Assembly: GCF_017094525.1 (NCBI RefSeq)
Contig: NZ_CP064788.1
Span: 1,225,030 to 1,289,029 of the forward strand
Direction of reading: 5' to 3'
DNA length: 64,000 nt
From: Halapricum desulfuricans
GTDB lineage: Archaea; Halobacteriota; Halobacteria; Halobacteriales; Haloarculaceae
Part shown: positions 9,736 to 16,868 of the stretch, piece after piece
How positions within the stretch are numbered: the first letter of the stretch is position 1
How the letters are laid out: each line of letters starts with the position of its first letter
Position numbers and translations under genes: made by a program
Notes under the pieces: generated by a model
The model's input: only the letters and a program-made list of their open reading frames with translations
What the model was told of the DNA's origin: nothing
Databases searched by the model: none

Positions 9736-10452
9736 TCACCGATCGACAGATAGTGACTCGACGGCGGCACGATCAGCTCGGACGCGCTCGACGAACGCCA
9801 GAAAGTTGTCGAACAGTTGTTTCGCCTCGCGGGCCGCCCGGTAGTTCTCCTCGGTGATCCCCGCGAGCACGGCATCGATTTTCGCCTGATCGATGTCCTT
9901 GCCCTTCGTGACGGAGCGGGCCATCTCCATGTCGTACTCGGGGTGAAACTGCACGGTCAGGACGCGCCCCTTCCGGAAGCCATGGATCCCGTAGTCGTTG
10001 TGAGCGAAGACCCTCGCACCGGGTGGCGCTCGGCGCACGCGATCGGAATGGGTCGTGAACGCCGTGAATTCTTCGTCGACACCGTCGAGCAACGGGTTCT
10101 CGCCGTCGTGGCGGATCGTCCGGTATCCGATCTCGTACTCGCCCATTCTCTCGACTTGCCCGCCGAGGACGTCAGCCAGTAACTGGTGACCGTAACAGAC
10201 GCCCAGAAACGGGACCCCCGCCGAGACGGCGTCGCCGACCCACTCTTTGAGCCGCCCGATCCACGGCTCGTCCCAGTAGACAGAGGCCTCCGACCCCGTC
10301 ACGACGCACGCGTCGAACGCGAACGACGACGGCAACTCCCCGTCGGGGCAGTTGAACTCGACGAGTTCGGCATCTAACTCGCGCTCGAAGTTCCGCCTGG
10401 TCTCGGCGGCCGAACGTGCCGCGTTCAACAGCGCGATGCGTAATTCACTCAC
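9736..10452 (-). CDS. Type 1 glutamine amidotransferase
   Basis: 238 aa class I GATase domain resembling the glutaminase part of GMP synthase. The nucleophile Cys is in GVPFLGVCYGHQLLAD (about residue 86) and the catalytic His-Glu pair is in VLTVQFHPEYDMEMA. No synthetase domain is fused, and no partner is encoded nearby. The gene is divergent from a GshA-type ligase, with a 231-bp gap that contains A/T-rich promoter sequence. Possible roles include amido-transfer or gamma-glutamyl hydrolysis; the sequence does not decide. Confidence 0.85.
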   Translation of the reverse strand: MSELRIALLNAARSAAETRRNFERELDAELVEFNCPDGELPSSFAFDACVVTGSEASVYWDEPWIGRLKEWVGDAVSAGVPFLGVCYGHQLLADVLGGQVERMGEYEIGYRTIRHDGENPLLDGVDEEFTAFTTHSDRVRRAPPGARVFAHNDYGIHGFRKGRVLTVQFHPEYDMEMARSVTKGKDIDQAKIDAVLAGITEENYRAAREAKQLFDNFLAFVERVRADRAAVESLSVDR

Positions 10453-10683
10453 GGTGGACGAATACGCGTCGAAACATAAATAATCTGCCTATCGTGGTAT
10501 ATTTGGCACGATCTATAGCCTTTTGTGTCGGAATCTGGCGCAAGTTTTGCGAGATACAGTATATTCATTGTAGCCCTTCGAGAACGTGTGCGTAATGGTA
10601 CCACGGAACTGGACCGTTTCACCCTCCCGAGCCGGGACGGCGACGAGACATCCGAGGTGGTGCCGGTGATCGAGGCGGGAGGG

Positions 10684-11772
10684 ATGCGTCGGAGCGTCGA
10701 GGTCGAGTACTGGGTCGTCGATACCGACGGCACGCTGACCGGACCGGGCGACCTCGTCTCGGCGTCACCCGGCGTCGAACGGGAGTTCGTCGAACCGTTG
10801 CTTGAGATCAAAACGACGCCGTGTTCCTCGAGCGACGAGCTTCGCGGAGAACTGCTCGACCGCCTGGAGGCTGTGCTCGACCGCGCAGAGGATCTCGGGA
10901 AGCGGCTGGTGCCGCTGGCGACGCCCGTGCGTGCGGACGAGATCGCCGAGATTCCGAGCGAGCGGACCCGGATTCAAAACGAGATCGTCGGCGAGGACTT
11001 CCAGTACGTCCGTCACTGTGCCGGAACGCACGTCCACTTCGAACAGCAGCCCGGGCACACGGTCGATCAGTTCAACGTGCTCGTCGCGCTCGATCCCGCG
11101 TTCGCGGCGGTCAACTCCTCGCCGTACTTCCGGGGTCGCCGCCTGGCCGCCGGTGCCCGGTCGAAACTGTACCGGGATATGGCGTACGACACCGTTCCAC
11201 ACCAGGGCAAGCTGTGGCGGTATCTCGCCGATCAACGGGAGTGGGCGCGACGGCTCGAACGCCGCTACGAGGAGTTCCTCACGGCCGCTAGCGAAGCGGG
11301 CGTGGACCGGTCGGCCGTCTACAGGCACTTCGATCCCGAGAGCGCGATCTGGACGCCGGTACAACTCCGTGATCGGTTCGGAACCGTCGAGTGGCGCTCA
11401 CCCGACACGGCGCTCCCGAGCCAGGTGCTCCGGTTGGCTGACGACCTCGTCGGCGTCGTCGAACGCGCCGTCGACACCGAGGTCCGAATCGGTGGAAATC
11501 GAGGCTATCGAACCGAGACCGAGACCGTCCTCCCCGAGTTCGATACAGTGGTCGAACACGTCAACGGGTCGATCCGTCTCGGTCTCGAATCGGACACCGT
11601 TCGTACGTATCTCGATCGGATGGGGATCGATCCCGACGCATACGAGCCGATCACGACCCGGTTCGACCAGCGAGGGCGCATCACCGAAGCGTCGGCCCGT
11701 CGGCTCCGCCTCGAGTACGCGGACCGGCTCGAAGCGGACGTCCGAAGCCGGAGCGCGCTTCGAGCCGACTGA
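10684..11772 (+). CDS. gshA: Glutamate-cysteine ligase (GshA/YbdK-type carboxylate-amine ligase)
   Basis: About 362 aa. It matches the GCS2/carboxylate-amine ligase family that includes the haloarchaeal glutamate-cysteine ligase making gamma-glutamylcysteine, the main thiol of haloarchaea. Visible features are VEVEYWVVD (substrate/metal Glu region), EPLLEIKTTPCSS, CAGTHVHFEQ (metal-binding His) and TVEWRSPDTALPS. The ATG at 10684 follows a purine-rich stretch (GAGGCGGGAGGG). The frame is open back to 10525, but that part reads as an AT-rich leader. The stop codon is immediately followed by palindromic element copy B. Confidence 0.85.
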   Translation: MRRSVEVEYWVVDTDGTLTGPGDLVSASPGVEREFVEPLLEIKTTPCSSSDELRGELLDRLEAVLDRAEDLGKRLVPLATPVRADEIAEIPSERTRIQNEIVGEDFQYVRHCAGTHVHFEQQPGHTVDQFNVLVALDPAFAAVNSSPYFRGRRLAAGARSKLYRDMAYDTVPHQGKLWRYLADQREWARRLERRYEEFLTAASEAGVDRSAVYRHFDPESAIWTPVQLRDRFGTVEWRSPDTALPSQVLRLADDLVGVVERAVDTEVRIGGNRGYRTETETVLPEFDTVVEHVNGSIRLGLESDTVRTYLDRMGIDPDAYEPITTRFDQRGRITEASARRLRLEYADRLEADVRSRSALRAD

Positions 11773-11852
11773 TAGTGCTTATTGTAGCGATTTACCGGTA
11801 CGACCGCCCGAAGTCGGGCGGCTGATCCGGAACAGACCGACAATAGTCACTG
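11773..11852 (-). repeat. 80-bp palindromic element, family 1, copy B
   Basis: It begins at the base after the gshA stop codon. Outer arms are TAGTGCTTATTG and CAATAGTCACTG. On the minus strand it has the core TGTTCCGGATC, a perfect inner stem GCCGCCCG/CGGGCGGT and ACCGGTAAATCG. It belongs to the CTGTTCCGG...CCGGTAAAT subfamily, with copies A and E. Confidence 0.85.
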
Positions 11853-11890
11853 TGGGATCGCCGCTCCGCGGGGCGCGGTTGTCGATACTC

Positions 11891-11968
11891 TACTGGTGGC
11901 TGTACAATCTCGAACTGATTCGGCACGACGGCGTGTCGAACGTCGTTACGAGCGTCTGGCCACCAGTA
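11891..11968. repeat. Palindromic element, family 2, copy 1
   Basis: The ends TACTGGTGGC and GCCACCAGTA are perfect 10-bp inverted repeats. The interior contains TCGAACTGATTCGGCACGA, identical to copy 2 at 42357-42425. The element stops at the base before the uspA stop codon, so it abuts the 3' end of that gene. Length 78 bp; no coding capacity. Confidence 0.8.
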
Positions 11969-12370
11969 TCACGTCATCCCGCCAGTGATCGTGACGGGCC
12001 GATCGGCGTCGACGATGACGTTCTGGCTGACGCTACCGAACAGCACTGCACCGACCGGGGATCGCTTGCGGCCACCGAGAACGATATGGTCGGCCCCGAC
12101 CTCGTCGGCCGCAGCAAGGATCTTGATCGCTGGATCACCAACGCGAGAGGTCTGTTCGACCGCGACGCCGGCGTCCCGCAGCCGATTCGCCGCTACGTTC
12201 CCGCCGGCGATCTCCTCGGGGGTTGTCGTCTCCATTTCGTCTTCGTCGTCGAACACGTACAGCAGTATTACTGTGATGCTTTCCGTCGCGTCCGGAAGGG
12301 CGATCACTGTTTCGGCCTGGGCTGCGCCACGTGACTCGCTTCCATCGATCGGCATCAGCACCCGGTACAT
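11969..12370 (-). CDS. Universal stress protein, UspA family
   Basis: 133 aa single Usp domain. The N-terminus MYRVLMPIDGSESRG is the usual first beta strand and loop. The ATP-binding motif G-x2-G-x9-G-S is visible in GGRKRSPVGAVLFGS (about residues 98-112), so an ATP-binding subtype is likely. The protein ends with the final strand DRPVTITGGM. It stands alone, upstream of and co-oriented with nothing functionally linked. The 3' end is bordered by a family 2 palindrome. Confidence 0.92.
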   Translation of the reverse strand: MYRVLMPIDGSESRGAAQAETVIALPDATESITVILLYVFDDEDEMETTTPEEIAGGNVAANRLRDAGVAVEQTSRVGDPAIKILAAADEVGADHIVLGGRKRSPVGAVLFGSVSQNVIVDADRPVTITGGMT

Positions 12371-12422
12371 CTATCAATAGGTTCGAAGCCACACGGAAAT
12401 ATAACTACGGGACGCCCGATAC

Positions 12423-13208
12423 TCACGCGATTCCGAGTCCGCCCACGATCAACCGGACGCCGATCACCGCAAGCAGGCCGAGTACGACTGCCCGCCGGCC
12501 GCGCTCGTCGACACTGGTCCGGAGTCGTTTGCCGGCGGCGACGCCGACCACGGCCGGAAGCACGGCGACGACCGAGACGAGAAAGAACGCGACGCTGGGG
12601 TACAGGCCGAGCGCGCCGGCGGCTCCGATCCGGATCGCGTTGAGTCCCAGAAAGACCATCGCCACGACGCCGACGAAGACCCCGTGAGAGAGGTTACAGC
12701 TCCGGAGGTACGCGACCAGCTGGACGCCGACGTTCGTCCCGCCGAACAGCAGCCCCGAGACGGCACCCACCCCGATCATGCCGGCCGTCGATTCGACGAA
12801 ACACCCCTCTCTGGCGCGGTCGAGCCCCGGCAGTCGGACGACTCGCTGTGCGCTGGCGACGAAGGCCAGCGAGATGGTCCCGAGGCCGACCTTCAGCGGC
12901 CCCTGCGGGAGTCGTTCGAGAGCGACCAGTCCGAGGAGCGTCCCGACCAGCGCCGCGAGGACCAGCGGCGCGAACCGCCGACCGCACGTCCGCAGATCGT
13001 CCAGCGAGAGGTCCCGGAGCAACGAGAGGTTCACGCCCAAAATCGGCGCGATCATGAACACGACCGCGACCGCCGGGTCCATGGCTGTCGCCAGTACCAT
13101 CGTGCCGACCAGCGCGAACCCGAAGCCGGCCAGGCCGTTCACCGCGCCGGCGACGACGATGACGAGCGTCAGGACGACGAGCAGCTCGGGCGCGAGCGCA
13201 GTGAGCAT
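12423..13208 (-). CDS. TauE/SafE family membrane transporter
   Basis: 261 aa with about eight predicted transmembrane helices in two halves. The N-terminal half opens with VAGAVNGLAGFGFALVGTMVL, and the second half has the equivalent GVGAVSGLLFGGTNVGVQLV. These glycine-rich repeats are typical of TauE/SafE (DUF81) exporters of sulfite, sulfonates or other small anions. The substrate cannot be inferred. Nearby genes (UspA, SOUL) give no context. Confidence 0.85.
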   Translation of the reverse strand: MLTALAPELLVVLTLVIVVAGAVNGLAGFGFALVGTMVLATAMDPAVAVVFMIAPILGVNLSLLRDLSLDDLRTCGRRFAPLVLAALVGTLLGLVALERLPQGPLKVGLGTISLAFVASAQRVVRLPGLDRAREGCFVESTAGMIGVGAVSGLLFGGTNVGVQLVAYLRSCNLSHGVFVGVVAMVFLGLNAIRIGAAGALGLYPSVAFFLVSVVAVLPAVVGVAAGKRLRTSVDERGRRAVVLGLLAVIGVRLIVGGLGIA

Positions 13209-13416
13209 GCGTCAGCTACTCCTCCCGGAGACGTCGCGCGAGATAGCGGTGGAGACGCGCGTATAGCTGTCGATCAAGGGTACGACACGATACGGCGGGA
13301 GCGTACATCAAGGTTGTATTCCGGCCGGGAAAGCCGGTTTCGTCACCGTAACGTTTCGAACTGTGCGTGCTCAACGCCCGTGCGATGACGTCACTCGACG
13401 GGGACTCCGGCTTCGA

Positions 13417-14043
13417 TCACTCGACGGCGACTTCGACCGCAACCTCGTTCCGTCGCAGGAACGGCGGCGTCCACGGGTCGTTGTACCGGAGTAGCGACGG
13501 GTCGCCGCGCGGTTCGATCCCTCCGCGCTCGAGCGCGTCGAGCAACCGCCGCGCGTGACGATCGACTCGCCACTGGGGGGTGTACCACGAAAACCGACGG
13601 GCTGCGACCGTCTTCTCGGGCTCGATGACGAGTTCGACGCCCGACTCGGTCGGTTCCGGGGCCGTGTCGGGGCCGTACTCCGGCGGGAGGTAGAAGCCCA
13701 TGCGGACGCTCTCGCGTTCGGTCGTCTCTGACCGTACCGGCGTCGTCATCGAGATCGATGTCCCCGCCCGTGTCTCGACGGGGGTCGTCATCGAGAGCGA
13801 CTCGGCGCCGCTGTTGGCTCCCGAGATATATCGGAACAGCCGCCGAAACGCCGTCCACTGGTCGTCCGCGGTCGTCTCGACGAGGACCGTCTCCGGATAG
13901 CGTCTGAGTTCGGCCCCGTCGATCCGCCGGAGGCGCTCGTAGGGTACGGGCTTCGCTGTCCGCGTCGAATAGATTCCCCACCCGATCCAGCCGAGAAGCC
14001 CGACCCCGGCACCGACAAGAGCCGCTTTCGTCAGTCGATCCAT
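13417..14043 (-). CDS. SOUL-type heme-binding family protein, membrane-anchored
   Basis: 208 aa. The N-terminus has a single hydrophobic helix (VGAGVGLLGWIGWGIY, about residues 10-25), which probably anchors it with the domain outside. The rest matches the SOUL/heme-binding family: ELRRYPETVLVET, SMTTPVETR twice (SISMTTPV), FYLPPEYGPDTAPEP and a C-terminal LRYNDPWTPPFLRRNEVAV. The ATG at 14043 has AAGGGACAG just upstream as a possible ribosome site. Heme binding is a family property and has not been shown for this protein. Confidence 0.85.
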   Translation of the reverse strand: MDRLTKAALVGAGVGLLGWIGWGIYSTRTAKPVPYERLRRIDGAELRRYPETVLVETTADDQWTAFRRLFRYISGANSGAESLSMTTPVETRAGTSISMTTPVRSETTERESVRMGFYLPPEYGPDTAPEPTESGVELVIEPEKTVAARRFSWYTPQWRVDRHARRLLDALERGGIEPRGDPSLLRYNDPWTPPFLRRNEVAVEVAVE

Positions 14044-14203
14044 ACTGTCCCTTTGCGGCCTGTAAGCATCAATCGTCCCCTCGCGTGACCGAGCCCATCC
14101 GAGCAACCGGTCACCCGCCTCGGGACCGGACTCCGGGGGAGTCTTGTACGGGTGACGAAACCGGAAGCGGCATTTTTTGCCGTCGACAACGTCAAAAGAG
14201 ACA

Positions 14204-14629
14204 ATGCAAGTCTGTATGCCGACCCTCGGCGAAGGGGGTCTCGACGCCGACGTGTCCCATCACTTCGGTCGCGCGCCGACGTATACGGTCTACGATACCG
14301 ACGCTGACGAGGTCGCCGTCTACGAAAACGACAGCGACCACCGCGGCGGGAGCGGATCACCGCCGGAGATCGTGGTCGATCTCGGTGCCGACGCGCTCGT
14401 CTGTGTCCACCTCGGGGAGCGCGCGAGCGAGCAGTTCCACGAGATGGGTATCCCGATCTACTGCGGGGCCGAGGGGACCGTCGAAGACGCTCTCGAGCGC
14501 TTCCGGAACGACGATCTCACGCGGGAGCGGCCCGGCAGTGACGCCTGTCGAGAGGACGACGATCACGAACACGGCCACAGTTCTGGTGGCGACAAGGGTC
14601 ATGAACACGCCGGAGGTGACGCCCGATGA
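14204..14629 (+). CDS. NifX/dinitrogenase iron-molybdenum cofactor-domain protein with His-rich tail
   Basis: 141 aa. Residues 1-105 form a NifX/NafY-like fold (MQVCMPTLGEGGLDADVSHH, FGRAPTYTVYD, ADALVCVHLGERA, GIPIYCGAEGTVEDALERF). These proteins carry FeMo-cofactor or other Fe-S/metal clusters. The C-terminal tail after about residue 110 is rich in Asp, Glu and His (DDDHEHGHSSG), which suggests metal binding. No nitrogenase genes are visible. Its stop overlaps the start of the MBL gene by 4 bp, so the two are probably co-translated. Start at 14204, with the conserved strand beginning immediately. Confidence 0.88.
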   Translation: MQVCMPTLGEGGLDADVSHHFGRAPTYTVYDTDADEVAVYENDSDHRGGSGSPPEIVVDLGADALVCVHLGERASEQFHEMGIPIYCGAEGTVEDALERFRNDDLTRERPGSDACREDDDHEHGHSSGGDKGHEHAGGDAR

Positions 14630-15408
14630 CGCGCGTGACGATCCTCTCGGACAACGAGGTCGTCGACTCCCGACCAAAGGGGTTGCGGGCCGAGTGGGGC
14701 TTCGCCGCCGACGTCGACGGGCTGCTCTTCGACACCGGACAGACGGGAATCGCCGCAGACAACGCCGACAAACTGGGGCTGGGCCCCTACGAGACGATCG
14801 TGTTGAGCCACGGCCACTACGACCACACCAAGGGGCTGCCGGCGTTCGTCGACGACGTCGAGGAGATCTACGTCCACCCCGACGCGTTCGAGCCGAAATA
14901 TCACGGCGAGGAGTCCATCGGCCTGCCGTACACCCGGGAGTGGATCGCCTCCTACGCGACGATCAACACCCACCGCGATCCGGTCGAAGTCGCTGACGGG
15001 ATCTACGCGCTCGGGGAGATCCCGCGTCGCTATCCCGACAGTTCGACCGGCGAACTGCGAGATTCGGACGGCAACGCCCGCCCCGATCCCGTCCACGACG
15101 ACCAGTCGCTCGCCGTCGAGGGCGAAGACGGGCTCGGGCTGGTCCTTGGGTGCTGTCACGCCGGCCTGCGGAACACGGTTGCCCACGCCGAGGACGTCTT
15201 CGATCGCCCCGTCCGGACCGTCCTCGGCGGGACGCACCTCCGGTCGCCCGATCCCGACGAACTCGACGAGATCGTCGCCTGGGTGACCGACCGCGTCGAT
15301 CGGATCGCGCCCACGCACTGTACCGGCCACGACGCGCGCCGGAAGCTCGAAGACGCGTTCGGCGAGGACTACGAACGCGTCGGCGTCGGCTCGACGATCG
15401 AGTTGTAA
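14626..15408 (+). CDS. MBL-fold metallo-hydrolase (COG1237-like)
   Basis: 260 aa metallo-beta-lactamase fold. The metal motif is LSHGHYDHTKGL (HxHxDH, about residues 63-68), with further ligands near LGCCHAGLRNTV and PTHCTGHDARRKL at the C-terminus. The combination resembles the COG1237 family, sometimes called dihydropterin-methyl-ribofuranosylaminobenzene-phosphate synthase-like. It is translationally coupled to the NifX-like gene (ATGA overlap), which suggests a joint role in metal or cofactor handling. Confidence 0.85.
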   Translation: MTRVTILSDNEVVDSRPKGLRAEWGFAADVDGLLFDTGQTGIAADNADKLGLGPYETIVLSHGHYDHTKGLPAFVDDVEEIYVHPDAFEPKYHGEESIGLPYTREWIASYATINTHRDPVEVADGIYALGEIPRRYPDSSTGELRDSDGNARPDPVHDDQSLAVEGEDGLGLVLGCCHAGLRNTVAHAEDVFDRPVRTVLGGTHLRSPDPDELDEIVAWVTDRVDRIAPTHCTGHDARRKLEDAFGEDYERVGVGSTIEL

Positions 15409-15420
15409 TCGAATTCCGAA

Positions 15421-15433
15421 TACCAATTTGGTA
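15421..15433. promoter_or_regulatory. Palindrome TACCAATTTGGTA, candidate operator
   Basis: A 13-bp dyad (six-base arms around a central T) lies 42 bp before the wHTH start, upstream of an A-rich stretch that could be the TATA region. Downstream are a wHTH gene and a DtxR-type regulator, so it could be the binding site of one of them. There is no experimental basis for this. Confidence 0.4.
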
Positions 15434-15475
15434 CTAGCAAAAGGATTATGCTCACGGACGACAAACGGTCGGGTG

Positions 15476-15808
15476 ATGGCACCCAGACACGGAAACGGCG
15501 GCAAAGCGGGCGCTGGACAGTCGAACCGACGCGGCGGGCGCGGCGACGGGCCCGGTGGGAAGCGCCACGAGCGGCGGCGCGAGCGCGTCCGCGACGAGGA
15601 CGGACAGTTCGTCGAGACGGTCGACGGAGAGACCGTACTGAGCGTCTTCGAGGCCGTCTCTGGACCGGTCGTCACGACGACGGACGTCTCGGACGTGCTC
15701 GGCGTAAGCACCGAATCGGCTCGACAGAAGCTCAACGAACTCGTCGAAGCGGGCGAGTTACGGCGGCGCAAGACCGGCCGTACGGTCGTCTACTGGCGGG
15801 TCGAATGA
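15476..15808 (+). CDS. Winged-helix transcriptional regulator
   Basis: 110 aa. The N-terminal 40 residues are a Gly/Arg-rich, basic, probably disordered segment (NRRGGRGDGPGGKRHERRRE). It is followed by a winged helix: TVLSVFEAVSGPVVTTTDVS, recognition region VSTESARQKLNELVEAGEL and wing RRRKTGRTVVYWRV. The wing resembles that of the regulator at 23951-24496. The start at 15476 lies after the palindrome. It is 16 bp upstream of the DtxR-type gene, so the two probably share a transcript. Ligand unknown. Confidence 0.75.
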   Translation: MAPRHGNGGKAGAGQSNRRGGRGDGPGGKRHERRRERVRDEDGQFVETVDGETVLSVFEAVSGPVVTTTDVSDVLGVSTESARQKLNELVEAGELRRRKTGRTVVYWRVE

Positions 15809-15824
15809 GCGGACGGGGGCAACG

Positions 15825-16277
15825 ATGAGCGAGTATCCGCCGGCGATCGACACGGAACTGCCGGTCAGTCCCGGCGAAGGGCGGTATCTCTGCGGCCTGC
15901 TGTACCGGACGCTGCTGGACGAGCCGCCGATCGGCAACGGCGAGCTCGCCGAGCACCTCGGCGTCAGCGGAGCCAGCGTCTCGGAGATGATCGACGCGTT
16001 CGACGAGGCCGGCCTCGTCGAGTACGAACCCTACCGCGGTGCGACGCTGACCGACGACGGCGAGCGACTCGCAAGGGAGATCCTCTGGCGGCGGTGTGTC
16101 GTCACGCGGTTCTTCGATCGGATTAGCGGCGTCGATCTGGCCGACGAGCAGGCCTATCAGATCGGCTGTCTGCTCGAAGAGAAAGACGTCGAGGCGCTCG
16201 CGCGGCAGGTTGACCAGCCTTGCCGGACCCGCTGTCAGGCCGACAGTGCCGAGGACTGCGCGGAGCTGGCGGTCTGA
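15825..16277 (+). CDS. DtxR/MntR-family metal-dependent transcriptional regulator
   Basis: 150 aa. The N-terminal HTH is GNGELAEHLGVSGASVSEMIDAFDEAGLVEY (split: GNGELAEHLGVSGASV is the helix-turn-helix). The Fe/Mn-dependent dimerisation domain follows, with RCVVTRFF, EEKDVEAL and a Cys-rich C-terminus CRTRCQADSAEDCAELAV. This matches the haloarchaeal SirR/TroR/Idr-type regulators, which repress metal-uptake genes. There is no SH3-like C-terminal domain. Its target cannot be assigned, but the NifX-like/MBL/wHTH genes just upstream and the palindrome at 15421 are candidates. Confidence 0.85.
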   Translation: MSEYPPAIDTELPVSPGEGRYLCGLLYRTLLDEPPIGNGELAEHLGVSGASVSEMIDAFDEAGLVEYEPYRGATLTDDGERLAREILWRRCVVTRFFDRISGVDLADEQAYQIGCLLEEKDVEALARQVDQPCRTRCQADSAEDCAELAV

Positions 16278-16293
16278 CCGTCGACCTGCCTCA

Positions 16294-16373
16294 TAGTGAT
16301 TCCTGTACCGATTTGCCAGTGCGACTGCACGACTGCGTGCGGTCGATCCGGAAGGGACGTACAGTAATCACCA
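16294..16373 (-). repeat. 80-bp palindromic element, family 1, copy C
   Basis: Lies 16 bp after the DtxR-type stop. Outer arms are TAGTGATTCCTGTAC and GTACAGTAATCACCA. On the minus strand it has the core CCCTTCCGGATCG and the inner stem GACCGCACG/CGTGCAGTC. It belongs to the CCCTTCCGG subfamily, with copies F and G. Confidence 0.85.
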
Positions 16374-16764
16374 TCACTGGTTTTCGCGTCATCCCGTCGC
16401 GACCGCTGTGACGGTATCTCTCGTCGTGCCGTCGCAACATTGTATTGTGCGCCAGTCGGGCTATTGCAATATTACACTCGTGTGTACCCAATCTATTTTC
16501 GTGTGTGTCTTCCATACAGTCGTATGTTTCCGATAGCGACCCGGTCCCTCTTTTTATATACCCTTTCGCTGCTCCCAATTTCGCTGTTTTCTCCCCGATA
16601 TTCGTATCTGGACTCTTGAAACCGTATCATAATATATACTTTACCCATATCATTTCTGGGAAAAGGCGGCGTCGAGCCATCCTATCATTCATATAGAATC
16701 ATGCGGTAGATACAAGTGGTTCCAGTTGGACCTTCGATCCATGCCAGGCTTGAACGGGCATAAC
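16374..16764. other. AT-rich intergenic region upstream of the lactate module
   Basis: About 390 bp without a convincing gene. It is clearly more AT-rich than the surroundings, with several TATA-like stretches (CTTTTTATATACCC near 16550, CATAATATATACTTTACC near 16630) and a small palindrome TATTGCAATA at 16462-16471. It may hold promoters and regulator sites for the lactate genes, or be foreign DNA. Confidence 0.5.
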
Positions 16765-16804
16765 ACGCGTTCGGACGGTGTCACACACGCTCTGCCGAAC
16801 GCGT
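16765..16804. promoter_or_regulatory. Inverted repeat ACGCGTTCGG...CCGAACGCGT, candidate operator of the lactate permease
   Basis: Perfect 10-bp arms (16765-16774 and 16795-16804) are separated by 20 bp. They are followed directly by a possible TATA box (CAAATAAAAGC) and, 65 bp on, by the permease start. This position, just upstream of the core promoter, fits an activator or repressor site. Confidence 0.5.
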
Positions 16805-16868
16805 CAAATAAAAGCACATACCGGACACAGGACTCGGGCGATCCAGGCCAGAGAGTGGTGGATCACTG

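Noticed and set aside
16374-16764. Replication origin
   Set aside because: The AT-rich stretch has no origin-recognition-box-like repeats and no orc1/cdc6 gene nearby.
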